Positions 26,965 through 35,405 of a DNA stretch of 51,289 nt are shown one piece after another (position 1 is the first letter of the stretch; each line of letters starts with the position of its first letter). Under the pieces are notes generated by a model that searched no databases, was not told the origin of the DNA, and saw only the letters and a list, made by a program, of their open reading frames with translations. The stretch lies in assembly GCA_040394475.1 (NCBI GenBank), contig JBEBSD010000044.1:1-51289 (forward strand). Reading direction: 5' to 3'. Source of the stretch: JBEBSD01 sp040394475. Its GTDB lineage: Bacteria > Bacteroidota > Bacteroidia > Cytophagales > Spirosomataceae. A program made the translations under genes and the position numbers.

Positions 26965-27479
26965 TTGATTATGAAGAATGTAACATCAATCATAATAATT
27001 ATTTTCACCCTAATAATTCAATCTTGCGATAAAAAGGAAGTATATCCTGGAGAGACTCAGGAAGGTTTAAATACTTTTGGTGTAAAAATTGATGGAGTAA
27101 ATTGGATGCCAAAACATGAATTGAATTTGGTGACTCCTTTGAAGCCGTTATCAGGAATTTATAATACAAAAACAATACATTATTGATAAGTGCTCATAAA
27201 GATTACAACGATGAATATTTCAGTATTCAAATAAAAGGTCTATTATCAATAGGTGGCTATTATTCTAGCAATACGGATTTGATTGAAATTATCTTTTCTG
27301 GAAACAAAATAGGAGACAAATATGTAATGTATAACGGTGAAGATTCTTTTATAAAAGTCACTAAATTTGACACAGCAAAAAGTATCGTTTCTGGAACGTT
27401 TAAGTGTAAACTAAAAGGGGAAAATAGTCAAGAAATAAAAACTTTCGACAATGGTTTGTTTGATATAATTTACGAATAA
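26965..27479 (+). pseudogene. AT-rich small lipoprotein gene broken by a frameshift
   Basis: Two overlapping frames form one protein. The first (26965-27186) has a signal peptide and lipobox-like IIQSCDKK, then NTFGVKIDGVNWMPKHELN, a pattern seen in small Bacteroidota lipoproteins (DUF6252-like). The second (to 27479) continues ISAHKDYNDEYFSIQIKGLL to the end. A single base lost in the A-run near 27168-27173 would explain the break: adding one A joins NTK to NTLLISAHKD. It may be a true pseudogene or a homopolymer sequencing error. The DNA is clearly more AT-rich than the surrounding chromosome, suggesting transfer. It lies between two REP modules. Confidence 0.65.
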
Positions 27480-27511
27480 TTGAATTAATTAAGCTTTCTT
27501 TGTGATTGTAT

Positions 27512-27755
27512 AACCCGATTTGCAATCGAGGTGATCTGGCTTTCAGTTTGTGTTCCCTTTTTGTAAAACATCAACCCAGTCCACATTGGTTATGAAATCT
27601 GTGTCATTTTGGTTTCGAATATAATACAGTTGGGAAGCCTTATGGTGTAATCTAGAATGGTTGTATTGATGGATTAATTTCGTAAGGGTAACGGATTGAT
27701 TGGACTTTGCGTTACAAACGCAATACCATGAGCACCCCGATTGCAAATCGGGGTG
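27512..27755 (-). mobile_element. RAYT/REP element A, internally deleted
   Basis: The right boundary is a REP palindrome (27733-27755, CACCCCGATTGCAAATCGGG) with an adjoining hairpin GCGTTACAAACGC (27709-27721). The left boundary is a decayed REP copy (about 27512-27533). Between them, on the minus strand, is only the N-terminus of a Y1-type REP-associated tyrosine transposase (LYYIRNQNDTDFITNVDWVD). The catalytic HxH and tyrosine parts are deleted, so this is a non-autonomous, MITE-like copy of element B at 28213-28667. Confidence 0.7.
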
Positions 27756-27808
27756 AGCCGGGTGAGCTGGTGGCAAAAAAACACAACAGCAGCCAACACC
27801 ACCTTCAC
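27756..27808 (-). pseudogene. Start of a secreted-protein gene cut by element A
   Basis: A GGAG site precedes GTG codons just after the stop of the preceding gene. Translation from 27808 gives KVVLAAVVFFCHQLTR, a signal-peptide-like start, and then runs straight into the REP palindrome at 27755. No continuation was found beyond the element, where the convergent lipoprotein gene ends. It is a truncated third gene of the operon starting at 29464. Confidence 0.45.
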
Positions 27809-27813
27809 TCCGG

Positions 27814-28709
27814 CTATTCATCCACAATAACGGTACACGTGCTAACGGAATAGCAGGCGAAGATTCCGATGCCACCTTGTATATTCGATGCGAGTTTTTG
27901 CGGCTCTCTGAAATTGGGTAAAAAATTTCCGGTATTAGATTGCCAGTCATCAAGATCCCAGAAAGTTTTGTAGTAGTCGTAAATAATTTTCTCCAAATTG
28001 GCGACAACTATTGTGACTTCGTAAGGTTTGCTCACCTCCGGTGCATCCGGTATACTTCCTTCGATTCCGTTTAATCCGGGTTGCTGTTGATTGGAAGGGA
28101 AGCGCTCCCCTTCGGGCGGCTGGATGATAACTTCAAGGGGATATTCACCCGTCTCGTCTGCTACTTTGCCCGTGGTAGTGCCCCATGCCGTAAAGTACGG
28201 GCATTCTCCGCTCACCCCGATTTGTAATCGGGGTGTTTCCGGCTTAGCGTTTTCAACGCTAATAAATTCAATTTCCAACACACCCATCATTCCGGCATCG
28301 TTTCGGGCAGAACTGAATAAACAATGTTTAGCTACTTCAACAATAATGGCCCGGAAGCCATCAAATGTAGGTGATTTGACATTAGGCGCCAACCATAGAT
28401 AACCAGACCTATATGCGTTTGAGAATATCGCAGCGAATCTATAACTTTCAGTTTGTACTCCCTTGTAAAAAAATCAACCCAGTCCTCAACCGTCGTGGTC
28501 ATGAAATGTACTCCCTTTTTGGTTGCCAATAAAATACTGTTGGGAAGCCATATAAATCTAATTTAGGATGGTTGCATATGACGGATTAGTTTCATGAGGA
28601 TAACGGGTTGATTGGTCGTAGCGTTACAAACGCGATACCATGAACACCCCGATTCCAAATCGGGGTGAGCGAGGACATAAAACAATAAAAATGCAAATCC
28701 CCCTTTCAT
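27814..28709 (-). pseudogene. Secreted-protein gene split by REP-bounded element B
   Basis: The 5' part (28709-28668) starts with ATG overlapping the stop of the upstream lipoprotein gene (ATGA) and encodes MKGGFAFLLFYVLA, a signal peptide. The 3' part (28212-27814) encodes about 132 residues beginning SGECPYFTAWGTTTGK and ending STCTVIVDE. Joining the two at the outer REP edges (28668 and 28212) keeps one frame with no stop. The mature protein has three cysteines and no known family. As it stands, an open frame from 28392 fuses the 3' part to RAYT and REP sequence (SVENAKPETPRLQIGVSGE). That chimera may still be annotated as a gene, but it lacks a signal peptide. Confidence 0.65.
28213..28667 (-). 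mobile_element. RAYT/REP element B, transposase with internal deletion
   Basis: Bounded by REP palindromes at 28645-28667 (5' side) and 28213-28235 (3' side), each with a small adjoining hairpin (GCGTTACAAACGC at 28621-28633; GCGTTTTCAACGC at 28247-28259). On the minus strand the transposase N-terminus (VHFMTTTVEDWVDFFTREYK, then WRLMSNHLHLMASG with the HxH motif of Y1 transposases) is intact from about 28529 to 28350. It then jumps to the C-terminus (IVEVAKHCLFSSARND, AGMMGVLEIEFIS). The middle, with the catalytic tyrosine, is lost. It sits inside a secreted-protein gene. Confidence 0.8.
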
Positions 28710-29464
28710 TTGCCTGCATGTAAAAAGTCCAGGTAACTTTCTGAGAGCGCATAAATCTTCTCCGTTGTTTCAAAATTTGTACTCCAATAGTGTTCCACTA
28801 CATCCCAATTAAGTTGACTTGGGTCATAGATCTCCATGAAAGGAGGATACCTATCCAGTTTCATTAATCTGCTCAATACGGCGGTGGTAAATGCCAGCCC
28901 GAATACACCATAATAATAGTCCTTTTCCTTTTTGAGAAGATATACGGCTCTCGCCCTTGAGACAAGTGCCTTCTTTTGTTGAACAGCTAATTTCTCTAAA
29001 TAAGTATATTGACTAATCAATATTTCTATGTTGTTCAGACTAAAAGCATAGCGTCCTTGCTCTATTTCCTCGTCGAAAGAAGTAACATTTAAAGGATTAA
29101 GTGATTCATATTTAGCCAAAAGCTGATCACTCGCATCTGGCCTGCGTTCCAATTCGCTCAACCCGCTGTACATGGAGAATACGAGGTTGTACCCTGTTTG
29201 GGGGCTAGATCCTGCATATATAAGACGAATTTCAGGATAAGTAAGACAAGATTCAATGAGCCCATCCGTTGAAATACAAGTCCTTATATCTCGTGGTATA
29301 TCCAAATACTCATGGATCTGCTCCTGGGAGTAATGATGATCATCCGGCAACGTCGGGTAATGATAAACCCCATTTACAAGCCTGGAACAAGGGCTCTCTC
29401 TTTCACAACATAGCAATAAAAAAGCCAATAAAACGATGCCTATTTGAGTCGCTATTCTTTTCAT
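28706..29464 (-). CDS. Lipoprotein of unknown function (252 residues)
   Basis: The N-terminus MKRIATQIGIVLLAFLLLCC with a lipobox-like LLCC indicates export and lipid anchoring. The rest is helical and tyrosine-rich (YDPSQLNWDVVEHYWSTNF near the end), with no family recognised. It heads a small operon: its stop overlaps the ATG of a second secreted-protein gene (ATGA) that is now split by element B, and a third truncated gene follows. The partners being broken, any joint function is probably lost. Its AT content is higher than that of the chromosome's core genes. Confidence 0.75.
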   Translation of the reverse strand: MKRIATQIGIVLLAFLLLCCERESPCSRLVNGVYHYPTLPDDHHYSQEQIHEYLDIPRDIRTCISTDGLIESCLTYPEIRLIYAGSSPQTGYNLVFSMYSGLSELERRPDASDQLLAKYESLNPLNVTSFDEEIEQGRYAFSLNNIEILISQYTYLEKLAVQQKKALVSRARAVYLLKKEKDYYYGVFGLAFTTAVLSRLMKLDRYPPFMEIYDPSQLNWDVVEHYWSTNFETTEKIYALSESYLDFLHAGK

Positions 29465-29477
29465 CTGTGTAAAAAAG

Positions 29478-29540
29478 GTATGAGGTTTGAGGAAAAAAAG
29501 TGGTGAGTGATCAGACTTCAGTGATCAGCTGTCAGCCTAA
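29478..29540. repeat. Short heptad runs in the 29465-29711 intergenic stretch
   Basis: Two heptads (GGTATGA, GGTTTGA) at 29478-29491 and five at 29506-29540 (AGTGATC, AGACTTC, AGTGATC, AGCTGTC, AGCCTAA). The remaining intergenic sequence to 29711 is AT-rich and should hold the promoter for the minus-strand lipoprotein gene. No clean TAnnTTTG box was seen there. Confidence 0.55.
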
Positions 29541-29711
29541 TTCATCCCGGTTTGTGTACCCGGGCGGCCCCATTGATTTCTGACAGCCGATTTCCGACGC
29601 TCGTGCCTATTTCATCTGAAATTTTCTTTATCTATTGAGCGAAGACAAATCCTATATCTTAATAAATCAAAGAAATTATATAACTTTTTCGCCATTTAAC
29701 TAAAAACACTA

Positions 29712-32540
29712 TCACTCCCCACCCCTCACCAGCGGAATGGCCGGGTCCAGCAGATTATCCAGAATAATCCCCAGAAGGCGTTCCGTTTCCAGGATATACG
29801 CTTGCGGTTGATGCCCTTCTACCAGCTGCAGCGGATTTTCAATGACGATTGACGGTGTCCGGAGGGAATAAAAGCCCGATTCTACCCGGTACGTTTCCAG
29901 ATCATAGCGTTCCCCATCCAGTTTCCAACCGTTAGGATCGGCCATCTGCCGGTAGACCAGGTATTGGTACAGCCAGAGCTGCCGCACGTAATTCATCTTA
30001 TAGTCGGGATCGGTGGTCAGGTACGCATCCCGCGTTTCGGGGTCTTTGTTCAGGCTGCTGCTGCTCCGTACTTCCACGCTTCCGGTCTTGTAATCCATCA
30101 CCCGTAAGACCCGGTTCTCATCCACTTCCACCCGGTCGATTTTGCCGCCCAGCTTTACACGGATTTCCCGGCCTTTGTGGAAAAAGGGAAAGGTTACCTT
30201 AACGTGTTGTTCTGTGGCAACGGGCCGAGTATGACCGGGTTTCAGGTGCTGGGCCTGCATAAATGCCATAAATTGCTGTTTGCCCACCTCAAAATAAATC
30301 CGGTTTAGCCCGCTGTCGGTTACATATCCGGTGAAACTATTTTCAAACTGCCGGGAAAGCGCTGCTTCTATCCGGGCAAGAGAAGGCGTTTCCCCTTTCA
30401 GAAAACAAGCCTTGTCGAGGTACTCAAACGTATCGTGCAGCCAGGTGCCGATTTTGTCCATCCCCAGTTCCTCTTCCGTTTCTTTTTCTTCTTCCATTCC
30501 CAGCACGTGCTTCAGGTAGAAATCCAGCGGGCTGTTCAGCAGCAAATGGATATGGGTCGGATAGAGTCCCTTTCCGGTCAGGTAGCCCAGGATATTGGCC
30601 AGTACCATTTCATCTTTCTCCAACGCCGGGGGAACGATCGTACCGGCTACCTGTTCCAGCGCTACCGTGTGGTTGACCACCCGTATCCCCGGGTTATATC
30701 GTCCCCACTCCCACTCCAACTGCTGGATAAAGCGACTTTTTTCGCCCCCCGTTCCGCCATCAATGGTATTGACATACAACAGGTGTATCTCGCCGGAACG
30801 CTGCAGCAACCGGTAAAAATAGTAAGCCGACAACGCTTCCTGATGCTCATAGGTCGGCAGACCGGTTTCTCTGGCGATGTCATAGGGGATCAGCGAATTC
30901 TGGCGTTTTCGTTTCGGGAATACCCCTTCATTGACCGAAAGCATGATTACCCGGTCGAAATCGAGGGCGCGGGTTTCAAGCATCCCGATTACCTGCAGGT
31001 CGCTGACCGGCTCCCCGCTGAAGGGAACCTTTGTTTCCCGGATCAGCTCAAACAGCAGCTGCCGGAGCGACGCCGGGTTCAATTGCTCTTCACGATTTTC
31101 CAGCGTCAGTTCAAACTGCCGCAACAGCGTATAAAACAAATACAGGTATTCGGTTTCAATCGCACTTTTATGCTGGCGGTAGACTTCCCGGAGCAAATCG
31201 ATTACCTCATAGAAATAGTGGATAATCTTCCGGGCATTCCGTTCGGGCCACGGGGTAAACAGCACTTCCAGCAACGGGTCTGCCCCACCGATTTCCAGCA
31301 TATCCTGTTTGGACAGGTATACCAGATTGTTGGCGGTTATGGCCGTGATGATTCCCGCCATAACCGCCTCTCCCGCCTCCGCCCGGACCTGGTCGTAGAA
31401 ACGGATAAACGGATGATGAAACAACCTGACCACATAGCGATGACTGAAGCGGGGCGCTGCAGCATCCGTTGCCGGATTTTGCTGTAAATCAAAAATACTT
31501 TCGATCAGCGTATACAGCAGTGAATTCCGCAGAGGAAGCCCCATGGTAATGTTGACATCCTTCACACTTTCTTCGAGTGCATACAACATCGGCAACAACA
31601 GGTTTTCATCTGCCAGTACCATTGCCGTAAGCCCCGGATCGGCTTCCTGCTTCAGGATATCAGCATACAGCTGCCCCGCAACCCGGGTTTGCAGCGTTGC
31701 ATTCGGCACACCATACACATGGACCGTCAGTTCCCTGGACATCAGGTTATGCTCCATCCATTTCCACTCCTTTCCGAATACGGCGCCCGCCCGGTATTCC
31801 CGCATGCTTTTACCGGCTTCCAGCAACGTATTCTCCTGCAGGTAATAGGCATCTGAATCCCATAAGACTTCCCCCCTGCCCGACCGCGTAAAAAAACGGA
31901 CAATTTCCCTTTCGGAGGCCGTAAACGCATTGAAGCCTGCAAAATAAAACCGTTGTTTGGCAGCCAGGGCTTCTTCCAGCTTTTCCGGGTGTTCGGCAAG
32001 GGAGCGGTACGCCATTCCCGGATAGGCCCGGTTTTGCGCGAAAAGACGCTCGCGGAAAGCCTGGTAAACCGTGCGGATATTCCCGAACAGGGAAAAATAC
32101 GGTTTCATGCCGGGTGTTATTTCCGGTTCTCCGGTGACATCCGGCCGCCAGCGTTCCAATGCCTTTGCCTCGGTCATATAACTGAACAGGTAATCCGTAT
32201 GGACCATCGCCATATCGATCCGATCAAAATCACCGAGCAGGACGGTCCCCCAGCCCATAAAGCGATCGAAATCTATCGCTGCATCGACCTGCCGAAACGT
32301 TTCAAACAATTCAAACAGCAAATTCACCGGATCGGTCGTATGCAGCCCGGAAGTTTCGGTCACGAAATCGTCGATGGCAACAATATCCGGACTTACAATA
32401 GGCAGGCTGATCACCCCTCCCAATTCCCTTTTCAGAAAAAAAGCAGCTCTCCTGGTAGGAACGACAATCTTCAGCGCACCCAATTGCTGCGGGTGTTGCC
32501 GGTATACATACTGGGCTACCTGTTGTAAGAAGCGGGTCAT
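29712..32540 (-). CDS. AddB-like PD-(D/E)XK nuclease / inactive helicase protein
   Basis: A 942-residue protein of the Bacteroidota AddB type. The N-terminal part resembles a degenerate superfamily I helicase (IVVPTRRAAFFLKREL at about 25-40, without a Walker A lysine), with ALDFDRVIMLSVNEGVFPK in the middle. The C-terminal nuclease domain has GGKIDRVEVDENRVLRVMDY followed by KTG, giving the D..D-x-K motif. In double-strand break repair AddB partners with the AddA helicase-nuclease to resect DNA ends for RecA loading. The usual addA neighbour is not present, and miaE lies upstream on the same strand, 45 bases away. Confidence 0.85.
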   Translation of the reverse strand: MTRFLQQVAQYVYRQHPQQLGALKIVVPTRRAAFFLKRELGGVISLPIVSPDIVAIDDFVTETSGLHTTDPVNLLFELFETFRQVDAAIDFDRFMGWGTVLLGDFDRIDMAMVHTDYLFSYMTEAKALERWRPDVTGEPEITPGMKPYFSLFGNIRTVYQAFRERLFAQNRAYPGMAYRSLAEHPEKLEEALAAKQRFYFAGFNAFTASEREIVRFFTRSGRGEVLWDSDAYYLQENTLLEAGKSMREYRAGAVFGKEWKWMEHNLMSRELTVHVYGVPNATLQTRVAGQLYADILKQEADPGLTAMVLADENLLLPMLYALEESVKDVNITMGLPLRNSLLYTLIESIFDLQQNPATDAAAPRFSHRYVVRLFHHPFIRFYDQVRAEAGEAVMAGIITAITANNLVYLSKQDMLEIGGADPLLEVLFTPWPERNARKIIHYFYEVIDLLREVYRQHKSAIETEYLYLFYTLLRQFELTLENREEQLNPASLRQLLFELIRETKVPFSGEPVSDLQVIGMLETRALDFDRVIMLSVNEGVFPKRKRQNSLIPYDIARETGLPTYEHQEALSAYYFYRLLQRSGEIHLLYVNTIDGGTGGEKSRFIQQLEWEWGRYNPGIRVVNHTVALEQVAGTIVPPALEKDEMVLANILGYLTGKGLYPTHIHLLLNSPLDFYLKHVLGMEEEKETEEELGMDKIGTWLHDTFEYLDKACFLKGETPSLARIEAALSRQFENSFTGYVTDSGLNRIYFEVGKQQFMAFMQAQHLKPGHTRPVATEQHVKVTFPFFHKGREIRVKLGGKIDRVEVDENRVLRVMDYKTGSVEVRSSSSLNKDPETRDAYLTTDPDYKMNYVRQLWLYQYLVYRQMADPNGWKLDGERYDLETYRVESGFYSLRTPSIVIENPLQLVEGHQPQAYILETERLLGIILDNLLDPAIPLVRGGE

Positions 32541-32585
32541 GTTCGGATCGTTAGTGTAAGGAATGTTTGAACGGCGCAGGACCGG

Positions 32586-33185
32586 CTAGTGCATCCGGTC
32601 TCCCCTGATCTCCATTGTTTTTAAAATTCCGGCTTCGGCGGCCAGCAGTTCTTTCCAGCGTTCCCGCACCTGTTCGTCAGGCTGGTATTCTTCCGCCAAC
32701 TCAATGAATGTACGGTAGTGGCCGGCTTCGGCGATCATCAGTTCGTGATAAAATTTACGAAGGCTCGTATCCGGAATCGCTTCCGAAAGGAGCTTAAACC
32801 GTTCGCAGCTACGGGCTTCGATGAGGGCGCAAAACAGCAGGCGGTCCAGAAAAACTGCTTCCAGGTCACCCTTTTTGCGAAGGATTGCCGAAACTTCTTT
32901 TACATACAAATCTTTTCGCTGGTTGCCCAGCCGGATGTTCCGTTTCTTTAATTCTTTCAGCACGCGTTGAAAATGCCCCCATTCCTCACTCACAATCGGG
33001 GTCAACACCTCCACCAGCCGTGTTCGCTGAGGGTAATGGACAATCAGGGAAATACAGGAAGAGGCGGCTTTTTGCTCGCACCAGGCGTGATCGATCAGTA
33101 TTTCACTGATCTGCATTCCGGCAATATTGACCCATCTCGGATCAGTCGGCAATTCCAGTCCTAATGTAGTAAGCGACATACACAA
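32586..33185 (-). CDS. miaE: tRNA-(ms2io6A)-hydroxylase
   Basis: A 199-residue ferritin-like di-iron enzyme. Ligand positions are visible: Glu37 (DHAWCEQKAAS), Glu67/68 and His71 (SEEWGHF), Glu123 (LIEARSCERF) and Glu153 with His156 (AEAGHY). MiaE hydroxylates the isopentenyl group of ms2i6A at position 37 of tRNAs reading UNN codons, using oxygen. The start at 33185 gives MCMSL; the second Met (33179) is an alternative. Length is usual for the family. It lies between the porin and AddB-like genes on the same strand, with short gaps, so co-transcription with the porin (12 bases upstream) is likely. Confidence 0.92.
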   Translation of the reverse strand: MCMSLTTLGLELPTDPRWVNIAGMQISEILIDHAWCEQKAASSCISLIVHYPQRTRLVEVLTPIVSEEWGHFQRVLKELKKRNIRLGNQRKDLYVKEVSAILRKKGDLEAVFLDRLLFCALIEARSCERFKLLSEAIPDTSLRKFYHELMIAEAGHYRTFIELAEEYQPDEQVRERWKELLAAEAGILKTMEIRGDRMH

Positions 33186-33197
33186 GTTCTCTAAGGA

Positions 33198-35351
33198 TTA
33201 ATCGAACAACGGCCAACTTACCCCGATCGCAAATGCCGGTTTCAGGGCCATGTAGCCCGGGGTAAGAAAATAACCGTTTGTCTTGGTCAGCAGCCCCTTA
33301 TTCAGATGAGAATATTTCAATAGCAGTAAAACCCGCTTAATGCGTAAATTGGCGAAGGCGTCGGCCACGAAATAATTCCCTGTTTGCTGGTTATTCTGAA
33401 TATAAAACTGCTGTGTGACCGGCATATACGCGTCTGCATAATACGAGGTGGTGTAATGCGCGGCGATTCCCAGCTGTACATCCATGGCTTTGGCATAGGT
33501 GAAGGCAAAGCTGACTTCTCCGCTGAAAAACAGCCGGGGGATCCGTATCACCTTGTTGTCAAATCCTTCTGTATAATACGCCAGCAGCCGGGAATTCCAA
33601 CGTTTGAGGGCAGCGCCGGCATCAAATCCGATCCGCATTAATGAAAAGGTTCCCTCGTCTTGCCGGGGCATACTATTTTCGTCGTAATAGAGGTAATTGA
33701 TCAGCTGGTGCCACTGGAACTCCGGAGTAAAATAAAAACGTTCCGTTTTTAAGGGAATTGCCCCGGTAAAAGAGACGGTTTTAGCCAGATTAAAGGCATC
33801 TGTATTGTTCCATAGCAGGTAAGCATTTTTATACTGCGACATCATCAGATCGGGAGAAGTAAGAGCTGTCTGAAAACCCACTCTGGCCCAGGGGATATCC
33901 AGCTGCCCTTTGAGCAATAGGTCCCGCGCCAGCACGTGCTCCCCGTTGGCTGTAAGCTTCCAGGTAGAATCCCGCAGGTGGTATTGCATCCATACCCCTA
34001 CAATAGGTTCCAGCCGCTGCATTCCGTATTTTCCGGAGGTCGAATCGGTTAAATAATACTGTCCGTCCAGCGTTTGGGCACGCGTACGGAAATAGGCCCG
34101 GTAGTTGTACCCGGCAAACGCCCCTTTGATCCCCACCCGGTTGTCCAGCAACAGGCTTGTGACCGTCTGGTTGATCGGCGGGTATTGTGACAATTCCGAT
34201 ACGGTCGGGTAAACGCCATTGGCAACGCCGGTTTCCGGCACGTTGTCAATGTAGCGGTTGATCGTTCCCTGATACTCCACCTGATGAAACAACTGGAAAC
34301 CGCTCAGCAACCGGTATTGGTGAAACAACCGGACGTTCGTTCTGCGCTCCCATGATTTCGCGGTATTCGACAACCGGGCCGGCCCTTCGTAATCGTCGTC
34401 GACAATCACCCAGTTGATGGTATCACCCAGCACGACTCCCCCCTGCTCCCGGGCGCTGTGATTCATGGTGCGCAGGTGTGCCATCAGGGCGTATTTCTTG
34501 TCTTTGGAAAAATAGCTCCCGTGCAAAAGGAAATTCCAGTTGCGGGCCAGCGCTGCTTCGGATCCCCGTGCCGCATAGTCACCGTACTGGCGCTGGGAGG
34601 TAAACCGCTGCAGCCGTAAGCCGACGTTAACCTCCGGATTAATATTTTGCGTAAAACCGAACTTCAGCATATCCCGGTTATGTCCTCCCATGACGAAATA
34701 CATATCGGTATAGGGGGATTTGGTATCAAAATAACGAATTTCCTCTGCCTTCCAGCCGTAGGGATTATAGGCCCTGAACCCCAGCTGCCGGCCGACTTCC
34801 GAGCGGGGCTCAAAGAACAGCTGCCGGCTGGCGGTACCCAGGTTGCCCAGGTCTACCAACTGGTTCCAGGATTTGTCCACAAAGCTCCACCGGTGAAAAT
34901 TCGCAAGACTGGTGTCTACATGATACCGGACCGAATCCCGGTTGTTCAGAATGTCGTCTTCGAAGAAATAAGCAGTCGTTGTAGGCCCGTAAACAGAGTG
35001 CGAGCTATCGTCCAGCACCACACCGCCCGTGGCGCCTCCCCCGCCGCCGCCTGTGGGAATCCGGATGTTCCCGGGCAGTGTTTGAGTCCGGCCGGACAAG
35101 GCAGCCAACAATAAGACGGTCAGAAGCAGCAAGTGCCAGCTCCGGCCGCAACAGCGGGTCGCCGGGGCCAGTCGAAGGGCACTTCGACGGGGCTCAGTGA
35201 CCACACTTCGACTGGGCTCAGTAACCACACTTCGACTGGGCTCAGTGACCACACTTCGAAGGAGCTCAGTGACCCTATGATGGCTTAGAACGACATTGTA
35301 GTTATATTTGTGATTTGTATTCCCGATCATTTCCCGCAACTTAGTGGGCAA
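33198..35351 (-). CDS. Putative outer-membrane porin (Bacteroidota type), N-terminus uncertain
   Basis: The open frame is 717 residues. The region after a hydrophobic segment (residues 73-86, LLLLTVLLLAAL) is a typical Bacteroidota putative porin: a Gly-rich linker (IPTGGGGGGATGG), then beta-strands with aromatic girdles (FFEPRSEVGRQLGFRAYNPY, YFVMGGHNRDMLKFGFTQNI) to the end (GVSWPLFD). The first 60 residues are built largely from four 24-bp repeat units (VVTEPSRS repeats), which place the signal peptide too far inside for a normal start. A minus-strand TATATTTG at 35356-35349 would start transcription near 35342, after the first ATG. The real start may be the ATG at 35330 or the GTG at 35204 inside the last repeat. 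It forms a diffusion channel in the outer membrane. Confidence 0.85.
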   Translation of the reverse strand: MPTKLREMIGNTNHKYNYNVVLSHHRVTELLRSVVTEPSRSVVTEPSRSVVTEPRRSALRLAPATRCCGRSWHLLLLTVLLLAALSGRTQTLPGNIRIPTGGGGGGATGGVVLDDSSHSVYGPTTTAYFFEDDILNNRDSVRYHVDTSLANFHRWSFVDKSWNQLVDLGNLGTASRQLFFEPRSEVGRQLGFRAYNPYGWKAEEIRYFDTKSPYTDMYFVMGGHNRDMLKFGFTQNINPEVNVGLRLQRFTSQRQYGDYAARGSEAALARNWNFLLHGSYFSKDKKYALMAHLRTMNHSAREQGGVVLGDTINWVIVDDDYEGPARLSNTAKSWERRTNVRLFHQYRLLSGFQLFHQVEYQGTINRYIDNVPETGVANGVYPTVSELSQYPPINQTVTSLLLDNRVGIKGAFAGYNYRAYFRTRAQTLDGQYYLTDSTSGKYGMQRLEPIVGVWMQYHLRDSTWKLTANGEHVLARDLLLKGQLDIPWARVGFQTALTSPDLMMSQYKNAYLLWNNTDAFNLAKTVSFTGAIPLKTERFYFTPEFQWHQLINYLYYDENSMPRQDEGTFSLMRIGFDAGAALKRWNSRLLAYYTEGFDNKVIRIPRLFFSGEVSFAFTYAKAMDVQLGIAAHYTTSYYADAYMPVTQQFYIQNNQQTGNYFVADAFANLRIKRVLLLLKYSHLNKGLLTKTNGYFLTPGYMALKPAFAIGVSWPLFD
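35181..35276. repeat. Four 24-bp tandem repeats at the porin 5' end
   Basis: Units ACTTCGACTGGGCTCAGTGA+CCAC start at 35181, 35205, 35229 and 35253. The two middle units differ by one base, and the outer ones by a few. Because the unit is a multiple of three, it adds eight residues each (VVTEPSRS-like) to the porin frame. It shares its core with the array at 25487-25620. Confidence 0.85.
35303..35310 (+). promoter_or_regulatory. -7 box for hemL
   Basis: TATATTTG matches TAnnTTTG exactly, giving a start near 35317 and an 89-base leader to the ATG at 35406. A -33 TTTG is not evident. It lies within the open frame of the divergent porin, another hint that the porin is shorter at its N-terminus. 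Confidence 0.4.
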
Positions 35352-35356
35352 ATATA
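35349..35356 (-). promoter_or_regulatory. -7 box for the porin gene
   Basis: Minus-strand TATATTTG (plus-strand CAAATATA) is an exact TAnnTTTG match. A TTTG at 35382-35379 lies 22 bases upstream, slightly more than usual. Transcription would begin about 35342. Confidence 0.45.
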
Positions 35357-35405
35357 GTAAGAATGCTTTTCATTGAGCCAAAAGCTCCTTTTAGATTACA
35401 ACCTG

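Noticed and set aside
27543..28007. A 154-codon minus-strand frame across element A
   Set aside because: It mixes out-of-frame host sequence, REP sequence (HPDLQSGCSWY) and transposase remnant; it is not one gene.
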